Part shown: positions 50,788 through 58,804 of the stretch, piece after piece
Layout of the letters: each line of letters opens with the position of its first letter
Position numbering within the stretch: the first letter of the stretch is position 1
Assembly: GCF_036850765.1 (NCBI RefSeq)
Contig: NC_089490.1
Coordinates: 290,452,982 to 290,516,981 of the forward strand
DNA from: Saccopteryx bilineata
Taxonomy: Eukaryota > Chordata > Mammalia > Chiroptera > Emballonuridae
Reading direction: 5' to 3'
DNA length: 64,000 nucleotides
Position numbers and translations under genes: made by a program
Notes under the pieces: model-generated
What the model saw: the letters and a program-made list of their open reading frames with translations, nothing else
What the model was told of the DNA's origin: nothing
Databases searched by the model: none

Positions 50788-51294
50788 CTATGGGCGAAAT
50801 GAGAGAGCTGTCAGTGGCACCAAGAGAGGCAAATCTCTTCCCTCTGGCAGAATACAGGCCAGAGTTTTATCTGCAGACAGCACTGTAGCTGGCACCAGAG
50901 GCCGCCCTGAGCGGGCGTACCAAACCTTATTGGCCAATACACCAGCATCTGCTGGTTCTATGTGTAGTAAAATAGGGGAACTCATTATTGGCCATAAAGA
51001 AATTACAAAGGTGCCCTTCAAAATGCTGTCCCCTTGAGCACTCAAGGGATAATACACTTCTACCTTAGGTGGCCAGGTGCTGGTTGCCCAAGGAGTTAAC
51101 TAAAGGTCCACCTCTAACCCCTTTCCCCATGGTGCCAACAAGGCCACCCATCTCAGATGGGGGGCCTGTACAGTCCAGGGCCAAGTCCATTGAAGCCGTT
51201 GTCCTTTAAGAAGGGCTGTTGGAGCAGGCAAGAGCACGTTGCCCTGCTGTCCGAAACCTGGCTTGAGTAAAATGTCCTTAGTGCGTATCTGCAA
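50788..51294 (-). pseudogene. Post-integrase in-frame tail of pol (ERV-L-like), split by TAG
   Basis: After the TAG ending the 952-residue pol frame, the same frame continues with 64 codons (GQQGNVLLPAPT, WTWPWTVQAPH, LLAPWGKG) to a TAG at 51100-51102. It then runs about 103 further codons (YYPLSAQGDSILKG, VISLWP) to TAG 50788-50790. The Trp/Pro-rich composition and unbroken frame argue that it is real former coding sequence rather than noise. I see no dUTPase motif (HERV-L carries a dUTPase after integrase) and no signal peptide, Cys pattern or membrane span suggesting env. Function unknown; it may be a C-terminal extension of integrase, or a separate product. Confidence 0.65.
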
Positions 51295-54183
51295 CTAAAT
51301 AGGGGCAGCTGTCCGATGCAGGAGGGCCTCTACTGGAGCTGGGCTTCCCCGTCGAGGTCGCTCATTCAAAATCCGGAGTCCTGTCCATAAGTGGCGTGTC
51401 CATCCAGTAAGAGAGCCGGTGCCCCCCTCCTGTCGCAGTCCCTGCTTTAAGAGTCCATTATAACGCTCAATGATGCCAGCAGCCTGGGGGTGGTAGGGAA
51501 CATGGTACTTCCAGTCCACCCCCAGCTTTTGAGCCCATTGCCTCACTGTTGAACCAGTGAAGTGGGTACCATTGTCACTTTCAAGGATCAGCGGTCGCCC
51601 GTATGCAGCACTCAGGCGGTCCAGAGCCTGTATGACTGCCCTCTGGTCAGGGTTAAGAGCGGGGTAAGCAGCAAGCAGCCCGGTGGCAGTATCTTCACAA
51701 GTGACTGCATACTGGTACCCTTCTGACTTTGGTAAGCATCCAATGATGTCTATCTGCCATCGTGTCAGTGGGACATGACCCCTCTGGATCTGTCCAGGTG
51801 ACACCAGTGGTCTCCGAGGGTGTTCCTTGGAACATACTGCACATTGCTCACAGGCTGCAAGTACCTCTGCATAGGACACAGGCAAGTTCCAAGCCTTAAC
51901 CGTAGCCCACATAGTTTTCTGTCCTGCATGGAGCAGGCGCCGGTGGAGCCACTGTGCCACATCACCTGCAGGTGCAGTCTCCAACCATCGCACCCTTGCC
52001 AACGTATCTGCCTCATCATTCCCAGGATGGGCTAGAGGGGCATGCCCTGTGACATGATATACTGTCACCTGCTTCTGGTGTCCTATTTCCCATAAGTCCT
52101 GCCACATGGCCTGACCCCATAATGGACGGTGCATTACCATCCACTGGTTAATGTGCCAAGTAGCAATCCAAAGGGTCAGTCCACGATAGACAGCCCAACT
52201 GTCAGTACAGATCACCAGAGGTGAAGGTTCATTATGGGCAACTAGCCAAACAGCTCTTAATTCTGCCCATTGGCTGCTTTGGCCTGTACCCGTGTCCATC
52301 CAAATAGTCTCAGTGGCCGGATGGAAGGCGATAGCCGTCCATTTGGCAGGTTGGCCCCTGCTGGAACCATCAGTATACCAGGCATCTTCGGGGATGGGCA
52401 CCTGCCCCTCCTGGTAAGGACTGACCTCAGGTTCTGCCTCCTGAGCCCCAGTTGCACCTGACTCTAAGGTCGCATAGGTGACTGGACCCAAGACCTCCTG
52501 CAGTTCTGCCCTCAATGGGCTGGTGCTAAGAGCACAGCGTTGTTGCAGATAGGCACCCCACTTGGCCAGGGTAGACATTTGGGCCATACCACTACGGGGT
52601 TTAGTTGCCCAATCTCTCACCCATCCAGCTATAGGGTATGTTGTTTTGACTGTAACTGGTGTTGTGGTTGTAATACTCTCAGTTGCCAGGAGGGCAGCAT
52701 ACACAGCTGCCAGCTGCTTCTCTACTAATGAGTAACGAACTTCAGCACCTTTCCACAATTGGGACCAAAATCCAATAGGTTGCCGTAGGTGCTCTGTCCA
52801 CTGCCACAAGCCCCATCCAAACCCCTCCGAGGTTACATGAACAGCCAGCTCACAGGGCCTGGCAGGATCAAACACATTCAAGGCCTGTGCCACCTTGACA
52901 GCTCTCTTAGCAGCTGCAAATGAACCTTGCGCCTGCTCAGTCCAATCCCAGCGAACCCCCTTTCGAATAAGGTTGTACAAGGGGCGTAGTAACTGAGCCA
53001 AATGCGGTATAAATGCTCGCCAATACCCCAACAAACCTAAGAATTCCTGTAACTGTTTTACCGTAGTGGGCACGGGGTATGCTTGAATCTTATCTATAAC
53101 TGCGTCAGGGATAACTTTTGTCTTACCCGACCAGACAACTCCCAAGAATTTAACAGATAACCCAGGTACTTGTAATTTGTTCTCGTTAACTGCCCAGCCA
53201 CATGCTTTCAAATGGGATAGCAGGGTAGGGACTGCTTGCTCCAATTCTGAAAGAGAATCACTAGTTAGCATAATATCATCAATATAATGGTACATGCGGA
53301 CTACCTCTGGCTGTTTCCATTTAGCCAGGTCAGCAGCCACCAGCCCATGGCACAAGGTGGGGCTATGCAAATAGCCCTGGGGTAACACTGTAAAGGTCCA
53401 TTGTCTCCCTTCCCAACTGAAGGCAAATTGGTCTTGACTCTCTGCGGCTATATCAATAGAGAAAAAAGCATTGGCCAAGTCTGCCACAAAGTGGTATGTC
53501 CCCAACTCATGGCTTAGCCGATTCATCATGTTAGCTATCGAGGGAACAGCAGCATGCAAAGGGGGAACAACTTTATTAAGTTCCCTGTAATCTACTGTCA
53601 TTCTCCAGGTTCCATCCGCTTTGCGCACAGGCCATACTGGGGAGTTGTAAGGACTGTGTGCTGGCCGGATGATCCCCACCTTTTCTAGTTCAAGGATTGT
53701 CCCTGTGACTTCTTCATAACCACCTGGCAGGCGGTACTGCTTGGTGTTAGTCACACGCCGAGGGATGGGTAATTGCAAAGGGGAATGTGATGCATGTCCC
53801 CGCAATACTGCCTTCACAACCCTGATCCGCAGCCGGAACTCCCCAGCTGTAGTTTCCAACCACAGTCCTTGCAAGACATCTACCCCCAAAATATATTCAG
53901 GAATAGGAGATACATACACCTTATATGGCTTAGGAGGCAGTCTCCCTATCCCCAATGGAATAGTTATTGGCTTCACTTGAACAGTTTGGCCCCCATAACC
54001 GTCAATGGCCACTGGGGTCCCAGCAAACCGCTCTGGGTTTCCATAGAGAAGGGAACATTCTGCACCTGTATCCACCAAGGCCAACACCTGTTGTACGTTG
54101 GAAGGGGACCAGTGGATAGCCAGTTCCACATGTGGCCTCCGGTCCCTGCCCATCCCTGTTAGACGGGTCCCTTGGCCTTTTTC
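51295..54183 (-). CDS. pol: Retroviral Pro-Pol: protease, RT, RNase H, integrase
   Basis: The frame is open from just after the gag TAG (54184-54186) to TAG 51295-51297. The first Met (54153) gives 952 residues, numbered here. Protease: catalytic LVDTGA with Asp28 and flap GYGGQ 52-56. Reverse transcriptase: VADLANAFF (Asp225), LPQG 257-260 and YIDD 290-293, the two-metal catalytic triad Asp225/292/293. RNase H: YTDGS (Asp595), AEL (Glu631), TDS (Asp651) and NDEAD (Asp716). Integrase: HHCC zinc site His737, His742, Cys771, Cys774, and D,D35E core Asp802, Asp860, Glu896. All catalytic residues are present with no internal stop or frameshift. It is in the same frame as gag, so expression probably needs suppression of the gag stop. 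This is an old-virus enzyme set resident in the genome; activity is untested. Confidence 0.95.
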   Translation of the reverse strand, partial: EKGQGTRLTGMGRDRRPHVELAIHWSPSNVQQVLALVDTGAECSLLYGNPERFAGTPVAIDGYGGQTVQVKPITIPLGIGRLPPKPYKVYVSPIPEYILGVDVLQGLWLETTAGEFRLRIRVVKAVLRGHASHSPLQLPIPRRVTNTKQYRLPGGYEEVTGTILELEKVGIIRPAHSPYNSPVWPVRKADGTWRMTVDYRELNKVVPPLHAAVPSIANMMNRLSHELGTYHFVADLANAFFSIDIAAESQDQFAFSWEGRQWTFTVLPQGYLHSPTLCHGLVAADLAKWKQPEVVRMYHYIDDIMLTSDSLSELEQAVPTLLSHLKACGWAVNENKLQVPGLSVKFLGVVWSGKTKVIPDAVIDKIQAYPVPTTVKQLQEFLGLLGYWRAFIPHLAQLLRPLYNLIRKGVRWDWTEQAQGSFAAAKRAVKVAQALNVFDPARPCELAVHVTSEGFGWGLWQWTEHLRQPIGFWSQLWKGAEVRYSLVEKQLAAVYAALLATESITTTTPVTVKTTYPIAGWVRDWATKPRSGMAQMSTLAKWGAYLQQRCALSTSPLRAELQEVLGPVTYATLESGATGAQEAEPEVSPYQEGQVPIPEDAWYTDGSSRGQPAKWTAIAFHPATETIWMDTGTGQSSQWAELRAVWLVAHNEPSPLVICTDSWAVYRGLTLWIATWHINQWMVMHRPLWGQAMWQDLWEIGHQKQVTVYHVTGHAPLAHPGNDEADTLARVRWLETAPAGDVAQWLHRRLLHAGQKTMWATVKAWNLPVSYAEVLAACEQCAVCSKEHPRRPLVSPGQIQRGHVPLTRWQIDIIGCLPKSEGYQYAVTCEDTATGLLAAYPALNPDQRAVIQALDRLSAAYGRPLILESDNGTHFTGSTVRQWAQKLGVDWKYHVPYHPQAAGIIERYNGLLKQGLRQEGGTGSLTGWTRHLWTGLRILNERPRRGSPAPVEALLHRTAAPI

Positions 54184-54186
54184 CTA
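54184..54186 (-). promoter_or_regulatory. Gag/pol in-frame TAG (candidate readthrough stop)
   Basis: TAG followed by GAA AAA GGC; gag and pol are in one frame on either side. Gammaretroviruses make Gag-Pol by reading through a UAG in this position. Whether this one is read through is inference. Confidence 0.65.
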
Positions 54187-55596
54187 TTCAAACTGGTACA
54201 ATGGGTCTTGGGAGTTCTCCTCTCCCTCGGCTGTCTCTATCATATAATCTTGTAACCGAGCTGTGCGCGCACCAAACGTTTTATTGGTAGCTGCTGGGGC
54301 CTTTCTTCTCAGTGGCTGGAACTTCTGTTCTGGTTTAAGCTGCCGCCAAAGCTCCAAAAGAATTTTATTAGACTGGCCATCCAATTTCCCCTTATCTGCT
54401 CCAGCCGCAATCAAGTCTACCCACATCTGCGTTCGGGTAACCTTTACAGGCCCGTTTCCCTTGTTAGTTGGGGGGGAAACATAGGCAGCAGCCCTCACTG
54501 CTTTATGATCCCGAGCGGCCTCCAGCTCTCCCAAATCTGCTACCATCTGTGTAACTGCATTGATGGGCTGCCCCACATAGGGGCCCAAGATAGCCACAAG
54601 TGACCCAAAAAGGGCTGACGGGGCGCTAGCAAGGACAAATTCCCTCATTTTGGCCGTAAACACTTCTTCGTCTGGCCCACGAGACCCAGGGTTGAAAACA
54701 GCATTCTTCATACCTAGTTCTCGAAGGACCTTTACTAACTCACTGTAGCACTGCCACCGACTCATTGCCCCCGGCAGTTCTCCAGCATTCTGCCAGACCA
54801 TACGAATGGCAGCCATCACCCATTCTAATAGGGTATGGTCTCCTGGGTTGCCATGGCAGTTCTGAAGACGCTGCCTCAAGGAAGAGTGTGTGGTAATGGC
54901 GACCAATTTCTCCATCTCTGTTCTGGAGAGCATGATGCCATCCACCCCTATATCCCATAATCATAGTAACCAGGCTACCAGGGATTCAGTAGGTTTCTGC
55001 CTAAATTGTGCCCCCAACTCCATCAGCTCTGCCTGGGTATAGGGCCGGACCACAGAGTGTTCCATTACCTGGGCAGGAGGCTGTGGCTGCCCCTGAGGGA
55101 CTCTTTGTTGCTGGGTTTTTACCTTCTTGGCGACAACTGGTCGGGCTCTCAGTGTGCGTATGGCAGCTTCAGCCTGAGCCTTCTCATCCTCAGAAGAGGA
55201 GTCGCAAGCGCCTGCTCCCGCTGACTCAAAGCCAATCAACCGGCACGGATGCTGCTGCTCCTTTGGTGACCGTTTAGGCTCCTGTGGCTGCTGGCTTTTG
55301 GCCAGAAGCTGAGACTCGAGCTCTTGAATCCGCAGTTGTTTCTCCAACAACTCCCGGTGGAGACGTTCAGCTTCCAAGGTAAACAGCAACTCTCGAACCC
55401 GTAATTCCTTCTCCAGTGCTCGCTCCAGTTCCAGCTTTTTCTGCCGTTCTGTTTGTAATTCATGCTGAAGCTTTTGACCTCGGGCAGTTTCCTCTTGAGT
55501 AAAAAACATGTAGCCCATGGTCCCTAAAAGGACAGCCATGGGGAGCCAGAGTAGCAACCAGTACTCTATCCCACCCATCAAGGGTGGTGGCTCCAT
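54184..55596 (-). pseudogene. gag: ERV-L-like Gag, interrupted by one in-frame TGA
   Basis: The Met at 55594-55596 lies just past the PBS in strong start context (G at -3 and +4) and gives 470 codons to TAG 54184-54186. Codon 212 (54961-54963) is TGA and is the only break. Residues 10-32 are hydrophobic (YWLLLWLPMAVLLGTMGYMFF), a possible membrane anchor. 35-103 is a long Leu/Glu/Arg coiled coil. 104-180 is a Pro/Gln/Ser-rich linker with an acidic SSSEDEK. The capsid-like region starts near 183 (YTQAELMELGAQFRQKP) and continues beyond the TGA (EMEKLVAITTHSSLRQRLQN). ERV-L gag is the family from which the mouse restriction gene Fv1 arose. There is no CCHC zinc knuckle near the C-terminus. The stop would truncate Gag before most of capsid. 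Confidence 0.88.
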
Positions 55597-55606
55597 ACCA
55601 ATCTCT

Positions 55607-55629
55607 GAATCCTGCCGGAAACTACGCCA
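55607..55629 (-). promoter_or_regulatory. Primer binding site, serine-tRNA-like
   Basis: Two bases after the 5' LTR the minus strand reads TGGCGTAGT, then TTC, then CGGCAGGATTC. Without the TTC it matches the 3' end complement of tRNA-Ser (AGA/TGA type) over 20 bases. The 3-base insertion may be a mutation or an alignment bulge. Ser priming is known for HERV-S, a class III relative. Confidence 0.8.
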
Positions 55630-55631
55630 GT

Positions 55632-56156
55632 TGTAAGGCCAGGAGCCATCATCGTGACCATTCACATGCAGGTTCCCATTGGATTCGGGTAGACGATAAA
55701 GAAATGGCGGAGTCAGAGGATGGGGGGCCATCCTATTTATTGGTGTCTCACCAAGACAGGCAAACCACAAAAGAAGACAAGGGAAAAGCAGAAAACCAGC
55801 TCTTCCCATGAAGGGCAAGGGATCAGGGGAGCCCCTGCAATTGTGATAGCAGGAACTGTGTGTCTGAGCTCCTGGTCTGTCCCACTTTATAGTGTAGAAA
55901 ACCAAAATCCCTTAATCCAATATACAAACAAGGAAGTCTCCGATACAAAGTCACTTATCCAAGGCATAATTGGATTCCTCATGAGAGTGCACCACCCAGA
56001 TCATACAATCAGTCAAGGGTGTGGGGAAAAGCTTAGTCCCAAAACCAAACCTCAGGCTACAACAACCTGGCCTGCTTATAGCCTGTCCCCCACACCCAAT
56101 ATAAGTCACAAGCGAGCAAACATATATATCATGTTTACAAACTTATTTGACCAACA
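55632..56156 (-). repeat. Provirus 5' LTR
   Basis: 525 bp, 99.4% identical to the 3' LTR by substitutions (differences: G/A near 55648, one extra A near 55787, G/T near 55847, T/C near 56075). TATA-like box at 55885-55892 and AATAAA at 55736-55741 on minus. Confidence 0.95.
55885..55892 (-). promoter_or_regulatory. TATA-like box of the 5' LTR promoter
   Basis: CTATAAAG on minus; transcription would start roughly 25-30 bp downstream, near 55855-55860, placing the poly(A) signal in R. Confidence 0.75.
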
Positions 56157-56161
56157 TCCAC
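56157..56161. repeat. 5-bp target-site duplication (right)
   Basis: TCCAC, exact copy of 50128-50132. Confidence 0.93.
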
Positions 56162-56681
56162 TCAACCTATTCTTTATATCTTCCAAGAGAGGATAAAATT
56201 GCTTTCTAATGTGGGTATTGAGAAATACCTGGATGATGGCACTACAGAATCTTTCAAAAGTACTACAGAGATTGTCCTTTGTTAGCTAGAAATTTTGCTG
56301 CAAAGAGATTTTGCAGTTAAAATATACTCCCTTATTTCCATGGGCACAATGAGATCCTTGGGCATGAAGACCAAATAATATTAATGAACCACCAGATGCA
56401 AGATGTAATTTCTGTAATTAATACTGGTGATGCAAGGAGTATTTTTCAGTCCCTAATTGATCATAGAGTTTCTAGGACTTAAATAGATGTACAGCACCCT
56501 AAGGTCTACAATAATTAAGTAAATGAAAAACATTGTGGTTGGCCAGGCAGAAAAAATGATGCTCAGCTACAAAGAGATCTGGCTCTTCAGCCAAAGTTAT
56601 TTGAGTTTCATCAGACCTGATTTAATTAAAAAACTTGAGTCCAATTAGTAATTATTTGGGTATACCTGAGTGATAACTATG
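56162..56681. other. Flank between provirus and older solo LTR
   Basis: Continues the pre-insertion sequence from 50127. No repeat family or gene recognised. Confidence 0.4.
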
Positions 56682-57372
56682 TGTAAGGCCAGTAGCCATG
56701 GCCATCATCACAGCTACCTGGCAGATGCAGGTTCACATTTGATTCAGACAGATGATAATGAAACAATGGAGCCAAGAACTGGTGGGCCATTACCTTTAAT
56801 CCTAGCTCACACCTGGCAGGCGAGTAAATACACACAGTGGGAAAACACTTCCCTTTCCATTCAGGGCTCCCAAAGCCACTGACTCATTTGAGTTTTCATA
56901 GAATCAAAAGTTTTTACCTCACCAGCCTTATTCACCTCTGTTCCTCATTGCATTCTATGTGAACAAACTGTCTTCTCCTTCAGCATTCTGCCATCTTGGC
57001 TGCTTCTCCTCTGCAATGCTGATTTCAGAAACCAAGAGAGAGAGCCCCTGGTCTCCCTTATTTTATAGTGTAGAAATTAAAGCCTTTAAACCAGTATACA
57101 AATAAGGAAGTCTCTGATACAAAGCCACTCATCTGAGGCATAAATGGGATTCCTCATAAGAGTGCACCTTCCCACATCATGCAACAGTCAAGTGTGTGGG
57201 GAAAGCTTAGTTTTGAAAAGATCTTTGTATTAAAGGGGTGGGAAAGGCTTAGTCTTAAAACTAAGCCTTAGGCTATAAGGACCCTGCCAGCTTACAGCCT
57301 GTCTTTCACACCAGGTGCAAACTATAAGCGAGCAAACATATATATCATATTTAGAAACTTATTTGACCTACA
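56682..57372 (-). mobile_element. Older solo LTR of a related subfamily
   Basis: Same orientation as the provirus LTR and shares both ends (TGTAAGGCCAG; GAGCAAACATATATATCATA) and the TATA region (TTTTATAGTGTAGAAA). It is 691 bp because of a longer R/U5-like middle (about 56830-57050) and a U3 insertion near 57215-57260. Clearly more diverged. No target duplication found. Confidence 0.85.
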
Positions 57373-57406
57373 TGAACCAATAGGTTTTCTTAAAAATTTA
57401 ATGAGA

Positions 57407-57780
57407 GACCCCCACCAGTTGGCTTAGCAGTAGAGTGTCAACCTGGCATATGGAAGTCCCTGGTTAGATTCCTGGTCAGGGCACACAGGAGAAGCACCAT
57501 CTGCTTCTCCGTGCCTGCTCATCTCTCTCTCTCTCTCTTCCCTTCCTTCAGCCATGGCTCAAATGGTTTGAGCAACTTAGCCCTGGGCACTAAGGATGGC
57601 TCCATGGTCTCACCTTAGGAATTAAAATAGCTGGTTGCCAAGCAACGAAGCAACAGCCTCAGATGGGCAGAGCATTGTTTCCTACTGGGCTTGCTGGGTG
57701 GATCCCAGTTGGAGCACATGTGGGAGTCTGTCTCGCTGCCTCCCTGCCTCTCACCTTCTCACTTATGAAAACAAAAAATA
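57407..57780 (+). mobile_element. tRNA-derived SINE (Ves type)
   Basis: Head CCCCACCAGTTGGCTTAGCAG, GGTTAGATTCCTGGTCAGGG, CACACAGGAGAAGCACC, CT-rich body, GGGAGTCTGTCTCGCTGCC and an A-rich tail. Confidence 0.9.
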
Positions 57781-58410
57781 ATGATATTAACAGACAGAGA
57801 GTTCACTAAAATCTGCAAACAAAATTATCCTAACTCTGTGCAATAAGTTGTGGATGTATAACTTGAAATAAAATAGTACTTACTGATTTAGCTGAATATA
57901 TATATGATATATTCTTTTATTTATGAAAATACTTCCCAGTACAGGTGTTTAAATTTTTGTTGATTATTAAGCAACATTTTATTAAGCAAAGAGCATGCTT
58001 ATATAATATAAAATTTTAACATAATAGATTAAGTGTAAAAAAAATCATGATGCCATTACTCTGTTGGCAAGTGTGAGATCTTTCTAAATAAATTTGCAGT
58101 TATGAAGACATTCAATGGTTACTTCAATGAGATTTATATTTTCTAGAAATTGCCATTTGAATCCCTAAGGGAGTGTTTTCATACAAGTCATATCTTACTC
58201 ATTGGAACTCCTAACGACATTTTGTGAGGATTTTTAATTTTATCAATGAATTTCTTTAATAAGATTGTGCCATGGTTTTTATCTGTTACTTAAAGATTTT
58301 ATAAATAATATTTAAATAGGCATAAATAAAGATATGAATATTTGACTATTTGAATCTCAAGTCTAAACCACAAATTTAAGCCAGTGAATAGTTTAAAACC
58401 TAGAACTATA
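57781..58410. other. Intronic DNA, nothing recognised
   Basis: AT-rich interval between two SINEs; no coding frame or repeat boundary. Confidence 0.4.
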
Positions 58411-58424
58411 TGTCAGATATTTTT

Positions 58425-58804
58425 TTTATTTTTTCATTTTTGTATTTTTCTGAAGCTGGAAACGGGGAGGCAGTCAGATTCCCGCATGCGCCTGACCGGG
58501 ATCCACCCGGCTCGCCCACCAGGGGGCGATGCTCTGCCCATCCGGGGCATCGCTCTGTCAGACCAGAGCCACTCTAGCACCTGGGGCAGAGACCAAGGAG
58601 CCATTCCCAGCGCCCGGGCCATCTTTTTGCTCCAATGGAGCCTCAGCTGCGAGAGGGGAAGAGAGAGAGAGAGAGAGAGGAAGGAGAGGGGGAGGGGTGG
58701 AGAGGCAGATGGGCGCTTCTCCTGTGTGCCCTGGCCGGGAATCGAACCCGGGACTTCCTCACGCCAGGCCGACGCTCTACCACTGAGCCAACTGGCCAGG
58801 GCCC
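58425..58804 (-). mobile_element. tRNA-derived SINE (Ves/Rhin-1 type), young full-length copy
   Basis: Minus-strand copy with intact head (GCCCTGGCCAGTTGGCTCAG), B-box GGGTTCGATTCCC, (CT)n body and CAGCTTCAGAAAAATAC end. Duplication TGTCAGATATTTT at 58411-58423 and 58805-58817. Confidence 0.95.

Larger units (their letters stand above)
50133..56156 (-). mobile_element. Young complete ERV-L-like (class III) provirus
   Basis: A 6,024-bp provirus on the minus strand. It has a 5' LTR (55632-56156), PBS, gag, pro-pol, a post-integrase tail, polypurine tract and 3' LTR (50133-50656). The two LTRs differ at 3 substitutions and one 1-bp indel; the 5-bp duplication TCCAC is perfect. No env lies between pol and the 3' LTR. 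The 5-bp duplication, missing env, gag without Cys-His box and the pol sequence character fit class III (ERV-L/HERV-S-like) elements. All coding parts lie in one frame, interrupted by TGA (54961-54963), TAG (54184-54186), TAG (51295-51297) and TAG (51100-51102), ending at TAG 50788-50790. Confidence 0.95.

Noticed and set aside
50657..51294. Envelope gene of the provirus
   Set aside because: Too little space and no signal peptide, furin site, Cys motif or membrane anchor; the element looks naturally env-less.
53794..54162. 122-residue plus-strand ORF and other plus-strand frames at 51-55 kb
   Set aside because: Antisense shadows of the provirus gag-pol.
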